Positions 1 to 6,613 of a stretch of 19,436 bases of DNA are shown piece after piece. The stretch lies in the NCBI GenBank assembly GCA_964579765.1, contig CAZOIK010000408.1, positions 1 through 19,436 of the forward strand, read 5' to 3'. The translations under genes were made by a program, and so were the position numbers. A model generated the notes under the pieces. The model was given only the letters and a program-made list of their open reading frames with translations. It did no database searches and was not told the DNA's origin. This DNA comes from DATNBT01 sp964579765 (GTDB lineage: Bacteria > Acidobacteriota > Vicinamibacteria > Vicinamibacterales > CAVVIG01). How positions within the stretch are numbered: position 1 is the first letter of the stretch; each line of letters starts with the position of its first letter.

Positions 1-473
1 GTCGCCGTCCGCTGCGCGTCGTTGTAATACGCCGGCACCGTGACGACGGCGCGTTCGACTTCGTTGTCGATCTCGCCCTGCTCGGCGAAGAATGCCTCGG
101 CGCGATGCTTCAGCTCGCGCAGGATGAACGCGGAGATCTCCGGCGGCGTGAACGCGCGCGCGCCCAACCCGATCTTCACGACGCCACCGGCGTCGCCGCT
201 GACACCGAACGGCAGCAGGCTCGCTTCGCCCTTCACATCGTCGAAGCCCTTGCCCATGAAGCGCTTGACCGAGTAGACGGTGCGCGACGCGTCGGTGAGT
301 AGGCGCCGCTGCGCTTCGCGGCCGACGAAGATCGTGCCGTCGTCGCTCGCCGACACGATCGAGGGCACGAGCGCGTCGCCGCCGCGATCGCGGATCACGA
401 CCGGCAGGCCGTCCTTGACGTAGGCCACGAGGCTGTTTGTCGTGCCGAGGTCGATGCCGACGACTTTCGACAT
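1..473 (-). CDS. hscA: Hsp70-family chaperone HscA/DnaK, N-terminal part (cut by window edge)
   Basis: Only the first 157 codons are in the window, read from the ATG at 473. The start of the Hsp70 nucleotide-binding domain is clear: the phosphate-1 loop GIDLGTTNS at residues 6-14, YSVKRFMGK near 67-75, FTPPEISAFILRELK at 108-122 and VTVPAYYNDAQR ending at the window edge. It lies 31 nt after hscB, with a GAGGA-like ribosome site before the ATG. The family role is ATP-driven release of Fe-S clusters from IscU, with HscB as co-chaperone. The choice of HscA over general DnaK rests on the neighbouring isc genes and on the LPPVK motif in the local IscU; the substrate-binding domain is not visible. 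Confidence 0.9.
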   Translation of the reverse strand, partial: MSKVVGIDLGTTNSLVAYVKDGLPVVIRDRGGDALVPSIVSASDDGTIFVGREAQRRLLTDASRTVYSVKRFMGKGFDDVKGEASLLPFGVSGDAGGVVKIGLGARAFTPPEISAFILRELKHRAEAFFAEQGEIDNEVERAVVTVPAYYNDAQRTA

Positions 474-504
474 TAAACTCTGCGTCCTCTGCGGTGGCGC
501 GCTC

Positions 505-1200
505 TCACAGCGTCAGCTCTTTCTCGATGCCCGCGAGCAGGTTGTTGATGTAGTTGCGTTCGAGCACGCGGTCGCGCAGCGCCTCGAGCACCGGGCGGCG
601 CTCGGCGTCCGGCGCGTCGCGATCGACGAGCGCGTCCCACCGCGCGAACAATTCCTCGAGCTGCGCTTCGTGCGTCGTGCGCTTGGCTTCAATCGGACCG
701 CGCGCCCGCTCCAGCCGCGCCGCCAGCTCGCCGGCAGGCGCGCCGGACGCGCGCAGGTCGCGAATCTCGTCGAGCTCCTCGTTCAGCGCGAAGACCTCCT
801 CGAGCAAATCCGGCGGCACCTGCTTCGAGGCCTCCTGCGGGCTGCGGGCGGCGAGGCCTTCGAGCTGCAGCAGGTACTCCAGGCGCGACACGGGGCTCTT
901 CAGCGTGCGATACGCGTCATTCAAATACGACGACCGCTCGAGGCTGGCCCGCCGTTCGGTGGGTGACGCGTTGAAGAAGTAGTCGGGATGGAACTGGCGG
1001 CTCAGGCCTCGGAACCGCTGCTCGAGATCGTTAAGACTGATATTCAGCTTGCGCGCCAGTCCGAGAAACGAGAAGTAGTCGCCGTGCCGGCTGATGGACA
1101 GAATCTTGGTGCACTGCGGGCAGAAGTGCGCGTCGATCGGCGCGCCGCCGCCGCAGTCGCGGCAAACCTGAAGCGTGGGAGCCGTGGTCTCCGAGGTCAC
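505..1200 (-). CDS. hscB: Fe-S co-chaperone HscB with N-terminal zinc finger
   Basis: A 231-residue J-protein. The J-domain begins near residue 41 (DYFSFLGL) and holds HPD at 71-73 (RQFHPDYF), the motif that stimulates Hsp70 ATPase. The C-terminal helical part, which in the family binds IscU, spans about 125-231. Before the J-domain is a four-cysteine finger, C13-x2-C16 and C27-x2-C30, as in mitochondrial HSC20 and absent from E. coli HscB. Translation starts at a GTG at 1200, preceded by AGAGG. It sits 11 nt after iscA and 31 nt before hscA, fitting one transcript. Confidence 0.94.
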   Translation of the reverse strand: MTSETTAPTLQVCRDCGGGAPIDAHFCPQCTKILSISRHGDYFSFLGLARKLNISLNDLEQRFRGLSRQFHPDYFFNASPTERRASLERSSYLNDAYRTLKSPVSRLEYLLQLEGLAARSPQEASKQVPPDLLEEVFALNEELDEIRDLRASGAPAGELAARLERARGPIEAKRTTHEAQLEELFARWDALVDRDAPDAERRPVLEALRDRVLERNYINNLLAGIEKELTL

Positions 1201-1211
1201 GCGACCTCTTC

Positions 1212-1538
1212 CTATGCCCCGAACGAGCTGCCGCAGCCGCAGGTCGACTTTGCGTTCGGGTTGTTGAAGACGAACCCCTTGCTGATCAGGTTCGTGTCGT
1301 AGTCGAGCACGGTGCCGTTCAGATAGAGCAGGCTCTTCCTGTCCACGAAGATCTTCGCGCCTTCGGGCCCTTCGAACACTTCGTCACCCGTCCGCGCGGT
1401 CTTCTCCCATGCGAACGTGTAGCTCAGACCCGAGCACCCGCCGCCCTTGACGCCGACGCGCAGTCCGCCCTCGTCGATGCCCTGCTTGGCCATCAACGTG
1501 CGGATCTTGTGCGCCGCGGTTTCTGATATCTGGATCAT
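1212..1538 (-). CDS. iscA: A-type iron-sulfur carrier IscA
   Basis: A 108-residue HesB/IscA-family protein. The three conserved cysteines are C35 (GGGCSGLSY) and the C-terminal pair C100 and C102 (TCGCGSSF). Family members accept [2Fe-2S] or [4Fe-4S] clusters or iron from the IscU system and deliver them to apo-proteins. The start codon lies 8 nt after a palindromic repeat (1547-1570), and its ribosome site (GGAACG) is weak, so the hairpin could affect translation; that last point is inference. It stops with TAG 11 nt before hscB. Confidence 0.95.
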   Translation of the reverse strand: MIQISETAAHKIRTLMAKQGIDEGGLRVGVKGGGCSGLSYTFAWEKTARTGDEVFEGPEGAKIFVDRKSLLYLNGTVLDYDTNLISKGFVFNNPNAKSTCGCGSSFGA

Positions 1539-1546
1539 CGTTCCAC

Positions 1547-1570
1547 GCAGGCCTGAAGGCCTGCACTACA
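1547..1570 (-). repeat. Palindromic intergenic repeat, copy A (iscU-iscA gap)
   Basis: On the minus strand this reads TGTAGT followed by the palindrome GCAGGCCTTCAGGCCTGC, with 8-bp arms around TC. It fills most of the gap between iscU and iscA and ends 8 nt before the iscA start. The same sequence recurs at 3255-3276, 15925-15947 and, degraded, at 10335-10352. No T-run follows it, so it does not look like an intrinsic terminator. Confidence 0.85.
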
Positions 1571-1583
1571 CGAGCCCCTCACC

Positions 1584-2006
1584 CTACGCCGTCGGCTGCG
1601 CGTGCGTGTCAGCCGTCGATTCCTTGCCCTGCTTCTTCTTGTAGTCGGCAATCGCGGCCTTGATGGCGTCTTCCGCGAGCACCGAACAGTGAATTTTCAC
1701 CGGCGGGAGGCTCAGCTCCGTGACGATGTCGGTGTTCTTGATCGCGAGCGCCTCTTCGACGGTCTTGCCCTTGAGCCACTCGGTCGCGAGACTCGAGCTC
1801 GCGATCGCTGACCCGCAGCCGAAGGTCTTGAACTTCGCGTCGTCGATGACGCCGGTCTCTGGATTGACCTTGACCTGGAGCTTCATGACGTCGCCGCATT
1901 CCGGCGCACCGACGAGACCCGTGCCGACGTTGGGATCTTCCTTCGGGAGCGACCCGACGTTGCGCGGGTTCTCGTAGTGATCGATGACCTTATCCGAGTA
2001 AGCCAT
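1584..2006 (-). CDS. iscU: Fe-S cluster assembly scaffold IscU
   Basis: A 140-residue IscU/NifU-N scaffold. The cluster ligands are C37 (PECGD), C64 (FGCGSA) and C107 (IHCS), with the stabilising Asp at D39. The sequence LPPVK at 100-104 is the motif through which IscU is recognised by HscA, matching the hscBA genes downstream. IscU receives sulfur from IscS and builds [2Fe-2S] clusters. The ATG is 3 nt after the iscS stop, with an AGAGGG ribosome site inside the end of iscS. The last 20 residues are a loose polar tail rich in T, A and K. It stops with TAG. Confidence 0.97.
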   Translation of the reverse strand: MAYSDKVIDHYENPRNVGSLPKEDPNVGTGLVGAPECGDVMKLQVKVNPETGVIDDAKFKTFGCGSAIASSSLATEWLKGKTVEEALAIKNTDIVTELSLPPVKIHCSVLAEDAIKAAIADYKKKQGKESTADTHAQPTA

Positions 2007-2009
2007 TGT

Positions 2010-3236
2010 CTAATGTCCCTCTGTCTGCCACTGCATGGTTGAGAGATCGACGCCTTCTTTCGCCAGCTCGTAGAGCGGCGACATCTCGCGCAGCCGCGTC
2101 ACGACGGTCGTCAGCTTGTCCGCCACGTAGTCAACTTCCTCTTCGGTCGTCCAGCGGCCGAGGCCGAAGCGGATCGAAGAGTGCGCGAGGTCGTCGCCCG
2201 CGCCGAGCGCCTTCAGCACGTACGACGGCTCGAGGCTGGCGGACGTGCACGCGGACCCGGACGACACCGCGACGTCGTTGATGCCCATCAGGAGCGACTC
2301 GCCCTCGACGTACGCGAAGCTGATGTTCAGGTTGTGCGGCAGGCGGTGCTCCATCGAGCCGTTGATGTAAATCTCGTCGAGCCCCTTGTGCAGCCGCTGG
2401 TTCAGGCGATCGCGCAGCGCGCTGAGGCGCTTGCTGTCCGCGTCCATCTCCTGCTTGCACAGCTCGGCGGCCTTGCCGAAGCCCACGATGCCCGTGACGT
2501 TCAGCGTCCCGGAGCGCATGCCGCGTTCGTGGCCCCCGCCGTCGATCTGCGGCGCGAGCAACACCCGCGGATTGCGCCGACGCACGTAGAGCGCGCCGAC
2601 GCCCTTCGGGCCGTACATCTTGTGCGCGCTGATCGACGCCATATCGACCTTGAGCTCGTTGACGTTGAAAGGAATCTTGCCCACCGCCTGCACGGCGTCG
2701 GTGTGGAAGAGGATCCCCTTCTCCTTCGCGATCGCGCCAATCTCGGCGATCGGCTGGACGACGCCGATCTCGTTGTTGGCGGTCATGATCGTGATGAGGA
2801 TGGTCTTGTCCGTGATCGCGCTCCTCAACTCGTCGAGGCTGATCCGGCCGTCCTTCTGCACCGGCAGATAGGTGACGCGGAAGCCGTCCTTCTCGAGGCG
2901 CTTGCACGTGTCGATAACCGCTTTGTGCTCGGTCACGCACGTGATGATGTGGTTGCCCTTCTCGCGATACATCTCGGCGGCGCCTTTGATCGCGAGGTTG
3001 TCCGACTCGGTCGCGCCGCTCGTGAACACGATCTCCTTCGCGTTCGCGCCGATCAGATCGGCAACCTGCTTGCGCGCCTTGTCCACCGCCTCCTCGGCCT
3101 CCCATCCGAACGGATGGTTCCGGCTCGCCGCGTTGCCGAACTTGTCGGTGAAGTACGGCAGCATCGCCTCCACGACGCGCGGGTCAACGGGCGTGGTGGC
3201 GTGATAGTCGAGATAAATCGGAAGTTTCACGGACAT
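2010..3236 (-). CDS. iscS: Cysteine desulfurase IscS
   Basis: A 408-residue class V PLP enzyme that takes sulfur from L-cysteine and passes it as persulfide to IscU. Visible sites are H104 (TEHKA), which stacks on PLP, D180 and Q183 (HTDAVQAVG), the Schiff-base lysine K206 (SAHKMYGPKG), and the mobile catalytic loop with C330 (SSGSACTSASLEPSYVL). The long loop with this Cys motif and the C-terminal tail to residue 408 place it in the IscS rather than the SufS group. It follows iscR after 55 nt that hold a palindromic repeat and precedes iscU by 3 nt. In this cluster its cysteine may come from the cysM-like gene of the same train. Confidence 0.97.
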   Translation of the reverse strand: MSVKLPIYLDYHATTPVDPRVVEAMLPYFTDKFGNAASRNHPFGWEAEEAVDKARKQVADLIGANAKEIVFTSGATESDNLAIKGAAEMYREKGNHIITCVTEHKAVIDTCKRLEKDGFRVTYLPVQKDGRISLDELRSAITDKTILITIMTANNEIGVVQPIAEIGAIAKEKGILFHTDAVQAVGKIPFNVNELKVDMASISAHKMYGPKGVGALYVRRRNPRVLLAPQIDGGGHERGMRSGTLNVTGIVGFGKAAELCKQEMDADSKRLSALRDRLNQRLHKGLDEIYINGSMEHRLPHNLNISFAYVEGESLLMGINDVAVSSGSACTSASLEPSYVLKALGAGDDLAHSSIRFGLGRWTTEEEVDYVADKLTTVVTRLREMSPLYELAKEGVDLSTMQWQTEGH

Positions 3237-3254
3237 CGGTATCTTTTCTCGCTT

Positions 3255-3276
3255 GCAGGCCTGAGGCCTGCACTAC
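3255..3276 (-). repeat. Palindromic intergenic repeat, copy B (iscR-iscS gap)
   Basis: Minus-strand reading is GTAGT followed by GCAGGCCTCAGGCCTGC, the same element as copy A with one base less in the loop. It lies between the iscR stop and the iscS start, 18 nt before the iscS ATG. A stable hairpin here could separate the fate of the iscR part of the message from the iscSUA part; E. coli has structure in the same gap, but the parallel is inference. Confidence 0.85.
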
Positions 3277-3291
3277 TTCCAGAGGTCTGAC

Positions 3292-3756
3292 CTACTGCTG
3301 CAAATGCGTATGAAGTACCGCGGGCCGCGCCGCGCTCGCCGGTGCCGGCGCGGGCTCGGCGGCGAGTTCGGCGATCGTGCACTCGCCGAGCGCCGCCAGA
3401 ATCCGCTCGCGAACTTTCCAGAGCGGGTCACGCACGTTGCACTTCGCGAACTGCTCGCACTGGCCTTCGTCGCTCGAACACGCGGTCACGGTCACGGGAC
3501 CCTCGATCGCCTGTATCACGTCGGCGACCGAAATCTGCGTCGGCCGGCGCGCCAACTCGTATCCGCCGCGGGTGCCCTGGTGCGACGCCAGCAACCCGCG
3601 GCGCACGAGACGCTGTAACACCTTGGCCATCAACTCGATGGGGATGTCATACAGCGCGGCAATCTCGCGGGCCGACGAGGCGCCACGGTCGCCTCGGAGG
3701 GCGAGGTGCTTCATCGCCATCAGCGCGTAATCGGCCTTTTTCGAGAGCCTCAGCAT
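3292..3756 (-). CDS. iscR: Rrf2-family Fe-S regulator IscR
   Basis: A 154-residue Rrf2 protein. The winged helix-turn-helix covers about 2-66 (LSKKADYALMAM, ELMAKVLQRLVRRGLL, GTRGGYELAR). The cluster-binding loop holds C93, C100 and C106, spaced x6 and x5, against x5 and x5 in E. coli IscR. The fourth E. coli ligand, a His three residues after the last Cys, is Arg109 here (CNVRDPLW). In E. coli, cluster-loaded IscR represses its own operon. An IscR-like dyad overlaps this start codon, which suggests autoregulation. The tail from 131 is Ala/Pro rich. It lies 22 nt after the CysO-MoeB fusion gene. Confidence 0.93.
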   Translation of the reverse strand: MLRLSKKADYALMAMKHLALRGDRGASSAREIAALYDIPIELMAKVLQRLVRRGLLASHQGTRGGYELARRPTQISVADVIQAIEGPVTVTACSSDEGQCEQFAKCNVRDPLWKVRERILAALGECTIAELAAEPAPAPASAARPAVLHTHLQQ

Positions 3757-3779
3757 ATCCGACCGCTACGGTCCTATAT
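3755..3779 (-). promoter_or_regulatory. Candidate IscR operator at the iscR start
   Basis: A 25-bp imperfect dyad lies between the fusion-gene stop codon and the iscR start codon. On the plus strand the arms are ATATCCGACCG and CGGTCCTATAT around CTA, pairing at 9 of 11 positions. The length and the fixed bases ATA, GAC, GTC and TAT fall where they do in the E. coli IscR type-1 consensus, as I remember it; I count 18 of 25 agreements. A second copy sits at the cysM promoter. Binding is inferred. Confidence 0.65.
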
Positions 3780-3804
3780 TAATACTTCGGTTGACTCGGA
3801 TCAA
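3776..3804 (-). promoter_or_regulatory. Possible iscR promoter inside the end of the upstream gene
   Basis: On the minus strand TTGATC (3804-3799) is followed after 17 bp by TAATAT (3781-3776), each matching 4 of 6 bases of the sigma-70 hexamers. The -10 overlaps the first bases of the candidate IscR operator, a usual place for a repressor site. It would start a transcript about 15 nt before the iscR ATG. The match is modest. Confidence 0.4.
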
Positions 3805-5224
3805 CCTTGTCGATCCACGCGAGGATGCCGCCCGTGAGGTTCAGCACCTTCGTGAATCCCTTGGATCGCAGGAACTCGGCCGCCTTCGCGCTGCGCCCGC
3901 CCACCTTGCACTGCACGACGATCTCGTCGCTCGGATCGAGCTCAACGTAGCGCTTCGGAATGTCACCCAGCGGGATGAGCAGCGAGCCGTTGATCTTGTT
4001 GATCTGGTACTCGTGCGGCTCGCGGACGTCCACGATTGTCAGCTTGTCGCCACGGTCCAGCCGCTTCTTCAGCTCGACGGCATCGATTTCGGTCGCATTG
4101 CCCGACACCGGCTCCTCCGCTGCGCGCATGCCGCAGAACTGTTCGTAGTCGATGAGTTTCGTGACCGTCGGATGGGTGCCGCACACCGGGCAATCGGGAT
4201 CCTTGCGCAGCTTCAGCTCGCGGAACTTCATCCGCAGCGCGTCGAAAATCAGGAACCGGCCAATCAGCGGCTCACCGGCGCCGATGATCAGCTTGATCGT
4301 CTCGTTCGCCTGAATGCAGCCCACGATCCCCGGCAGCACGCCGAGGACACCGCCCTCGGCGCAGCTCGGCACCAGACCGGGAGGCGGCGGCTCCGGATAG
4401 AGGCAGCGGTAGCACGGGCCGTCCTTCGCGGCGAACACCGACGCCTGGCCCTCGAAGCGGAAAATGCTGCCGTACGCGTTCGGCTTCCCGAGCAGCACGC
4501 ACGCGTCGTTCACGAGATAGCGCGTCGGGAAGTTGTCCGTCCCGTCCACGATGATGTCGTAGGGCGCGAACAGCTCGAGCGCGTTCTCCGACGACAGCGC
4601 CGCGTCGTGCGTGACGACGTTGACGTGCGGGTTCATCGCGACGAGCTTCTCTTTCGCCGACTGCAGCTTCGGCTTCCCGACGTCGTTCGTCGAATGCAGA
4701 ATCTGCCGCTGCAGGTTGCTGAAGTCCACGACGTCGAAATCGACGATGCCGATCGTGCCGACGCCGGCGGCGGCCAGATACATCGCGACCGGCGATCCGA
4801 GGCCGCCCGCGCCGATGCACAGCACCTTGGCGGCCTTCAGCTTCCGCTGCCCTTCCATCCCGACTTCCGGAAGAATCAGGTGACGGCTGTAGCGCTTGAT
4901 CTCGTCGCGCGTCAGCTCGGGGAGCGCCACGGGGGCCTCCGCCGTCGGCGCGCCGCCCGCCACCGACGGGATGATGCTCACCGTATCGCCCGCCTTCACC
5001 GGCGTCTGCTCCTTCTGCAGATACCGGATGTCCTCGTCGTTCACGTAGATGTTGACGAAGCTGCGCAGCTTGCCCTGATCGTTGTAGAGATGCGCCTTCA
5101 GTCCGGAGTGCTTCGTCGTGAGATCGGCGAGCAGCTCGCCGACGGTCGCGCCACTGGCCTCGACCGCGTCTTTCTTGTCGGTAAACGGCCGGAGCGGCGT
5201 GGGAATCAGAATCTTAGTTGCCAT
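3779..5224 (-). CDS. moeZ: CysO/ThiS-like sulfur carrier - MoeB/ThiF E1-like - rhodanese triple fusion (MoeZ-like)
   Basis: A 481-residue fusion. Residues 1-91 are a ubiquitin-like sulfur carrier (FVNIYVNDEDIR, AGDTVSIIPSVAGG) ending in diglycine at 90-91. Residues about 104-365 are the ThiF/MoeB adenylating domain: RYSRHLILPEVG, nucleotide loop GAGGLGS at 138-144, a D-x-D-N-F-x-T-R stretch at 228-235, zinc cysteines C271/C274 and C345/C348, and C288 in the crossover loop. Residues about 378-475 are a rhodanese with C439 (QCKVGGRS). The E1 and rhodanese parts match mycobacterial MoeZ, which loads CysO with sulfur; here the carrier is fused in front. It overlaps the peptidase gene by 11 nt. 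Other roles (thiamine, Moco, tRNA thiolation) are possible, but the JAMM and CysM neighbours favour cysteine synthesis. Confidence 0.9.
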   Translation of the reverse strand: MATKILIPTPLRPFTDKKDAVEASGATVGELLADLTTKHSGLKAHLYNDQGKLRSFVNIYVNDEDIRYLQKEQTPVKAGDTVSIIPSVAGGAPTAEAPVALPELTRDEIKRYSRHLILPEVGMEGQRKLKAAKVLCIGAGGLGSPVAMYLAAAGVGTIGIVDFDVVDFSNLQRQILHSTNDVGKPKLQSAKEKLVAMNPHVNVVTHDAALSSENALELFAPYDIIVDGTDNFPTRYLVNDACVLLGKPNAYGSIFRFEGQASVFAAKDGPCYRCLYPEPPPPGLVPSCAEGGVLGVLPGIVGCIQANETIKLIIGAGEPLIGRFLIFDALRMKFRELKLRKDPDCPVCGTHPTVTKLIDYEQFCGMRAAEEPVSGNATEIDAVELKKRLDRGDKLTIVDVREPHEYQINKINGSLLIPLGDIPKRYVELDPSDEIVVQCKVGGRSAKAAEFLRSKGFTKVLNLTGGILAWIDKVDPSQPKY

Positions 5225-5654
5225 TGAGCTCGCCCTCGTCGAATGCGGAACGGTCTTCCTTCAGATACCACACGGTCATCGCGTCAGACTGCCCGTTCGC
5301 GACCGCGACGATGATGTACGCGAACGTCGGCCACGCGTGATCGAGATCGTACTGCGACGGCCGCGCAGGATGATCCGGATGCGAATGATAGAAGCCCAGC
5401 AGCTCGCCGCCGAGCGCGGCCGCCTGCTGCTCGGCCACGCGATAGTCGGACGGCCGCACCATGAACCGGCGGCGCGGCCCCTCTTCCGTCGTATTCGGCA
5501 GCGGCACGGTCGCGGTCACGCGGTTGCCGGCGCCAACGAGCGCGCCGCAACACTCGTGCGGATACGTCTCTTCGCCGTGCCGTCGGATCTCTCCGTCGAT
5601 CTTGGCGTCAACCAGTAGGGTCTGCATACTCTGTTCAGACTGCGTCTCAGGCAT
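5214..5654 (-). CDS. mec: JAMM/MPN+ zinc metallopeptidase, Mec-like
   Basis: A 146-residue JAB1/MPN+ protein. The metal site is complete: E34 (YPHECCG), then H90-x-H92-x7-S100-x2-D103 (HSHPDHPARPSQYD), the exact JAMM pattern. In Mycobacterium the equivalent Mec hydrolyses the CysO-cysteine adduct to free cysteine; in Pseudomonas QbsD trims residues after the diglycine of a carrier protein. Both activities make sense beside the carrier fusion, whose diglycine is internal. Its ATG overlaps the cysM stop by 8 nt and its end overlaps the fusion gene by 11 nt, so the three are probably coupled in translation. A start at residue 10 is possible. Confidence 0.9.
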   Translation of the reverse strand: MPETQSEQSMQTLLVDAKIDGEIRRHGEETYPHECCGALVGAGNRVTATVPLPNTTEEGPRRRFMVRPSDYRVAEQQAAALGGELLGFYHSHPDHPARPSQYDLDHAWPTFAYIIVAVANGQSDAMTVWYLKEDRSAFDEGELNGN

Positions 5655-6579
5655 CGGCGTTCCAGAACTTCTCCGTCAGATACTTCTCAGCGCCATCCGG
5701 ACACACGGTGACGATGATGCCTGTCTTGAGCCGCCGAGCGACCTGGAGCACCGCCGCTACGGCCGCGCCGGACGAGATGCCGGCCATCACGCCCTCCTCG
5801 CGCGCCAGTCGCCGCACCATCTCGAACGCGTCCTCGCTCTCGACGCGCAGGTCTTCGTCGGCGAGCGTCGGATCGTAAATCCCAGGCACGATGGCCGACT
5901 CCATGTGCTTCAGGCCCTCGAGGCCGTGAAACGCCGTGGCTGGCTGAAAGGAAATCAGCTTGATCGCCGGGCTGAACTTCCGCAGTCGGCGCGCTGTGCC
6001 CATGAACGTGCCGCTCGTGCCGAGACCCGCGACGAAGTGCGTGATCGTGCCGGCCGTCTGCTCGATGATCTCCGGCCCGGTGGTGTCGTAGTGCGCTCGC
6101 CAGTTCGCCTCGTTGTTGTACTGATCGGGATAGAAGTACGTCCCCGGGCTCTCGGCATACAGACGGCGGGCCTCGCGGATCGCGCCGTCGGTGCTTTCGA
6201 GCGGGCTCGTGAGCACGAGCTCGGCGCCAAAGGCCCGCAGGATGAGCTTGCGTTCCTGGCTCGCGTTCTCAGGCACGCACAGCTTCACGTTGTAGCCTTT
6301 CGCGGCGCCGATCATCGCGTAGGCGATGCCGGTGTTACCCGACGTCGCGTCGAGAATCGTCTTGCCCGGCGTGAGCGCGCCCGACGCTTCGCCTTCCGCG
6401 ATCATCCGCGCCGCCGCGCGGTCTTTGACCGAGCCGCCAGGGTTCTGCCACTCGGCTTTCGCATAGATCTCGACGCCCGGGCACTGCTTCTCTATCTGGC
6501 GGAGCCGGATGAGCGGCGTGCGGCCGATGAGGTCGAGGATGGAGACGCCAATGCTCGGCGCCACAGGTCCGGATACCAT
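5647..6579 (-). CDS. cysM: PLP-dependent cysteine synthase, CysM-like
   Basis: A 310-residue fold-type II PLP enzyme. The Schiff-base lysine is K52 (NPGGSVKDR), the substrate loop is TSGNTG at about 79-84, and the PLP phosphate loop is GLGTSGT near 185-191. CysK/CysM enzymes use O-acetylserine and sulfide; mycobacterial CysM uses O-phosphoserine and thiocarboxylated CysO. The segment HGLEGLKHMESAIVPGIYD aligns with the mycobacterial CysM region that carries the phosphoserine-binding Arg, here probably a Lys; I made this alignment by eye. With a JAMM peptidase and CysO-like carrier directly downstream, the CysO-dependent route is the best guess. It heads the minus-strand gene train and has its own TATAAT promoter with an IscR-like dyad. 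Confidence 0.9.
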   Translation of the reverse strand: MVSGPVAPSIGVSILDLIGRTPLIRLRQIEKQCPGVEIYAKAEWQNPGGSVKDRAAARMIAEGEASGALTPGKTILDATSGNTGIAYAMIGAAKGYNVKLCVPENASQERKLILRAFGAELVLTSPLESTDGAIREARRLYAESPGTYFYPDQYNNEANWRAHYDTTGPEIIEQTAGTITHFVAGLGTSGTFMGTARRLRKFSPAIKLISFQPATAFHGLEGLKHMESAIVPGIYDPTLADEDLRVESEDAFEMVRRLAREEGVMAGISSGAAVAAVLQVARRLKTGIIVTVCPDGAEKYLTEKFWNADA

Positions 6580-6588
6580 GGGATCGCT

Positions 6589-6613
6589 ATCTACGACTAA
6601 ACGAGTCCGATAT
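6589..6613 (-). promoter_or_regulatory. Candidate IscR operator at the cysM promoter
   Basis: Read on the minus strand, this 25-bp site begins ATATCGGACT and ends AGTCGTAGAT around CGTTT. The inner GACT/AGTC arms are exact. I count 18 of 25 agreements with the E. coli IscR type-1 consensus, and it shares 16 of 25 bases with the dyad at 3755-3779. It abuts the -10 box and covers the expected transcription start, ending 9 nt before the cysM ATG, a classic place for repression. Confidence 0.65.

Noticed and set aside
1547..1570. Intrinsic terminator between iscU and iscA
   Set aside because: The palindrome is strong, but no U-run follows on the transcribed strand and the same sequence occurs elsewhere as a repeat.
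2181..3290. Plus-strand reading of 369 residues opposite iscS
   Set aside because: It lies entirely against a well-supported IscS coding sequence and shows only Arg/Leu/Ala-rich composition typical of the reverse of GC-rich genes.
3791..5227. Plus-strand reading of 478 residues opposite the CysO-MoeB fusion
   Set aside because: No domain is recognisable and the opposite strand carries a gene with intact motifs throughout.
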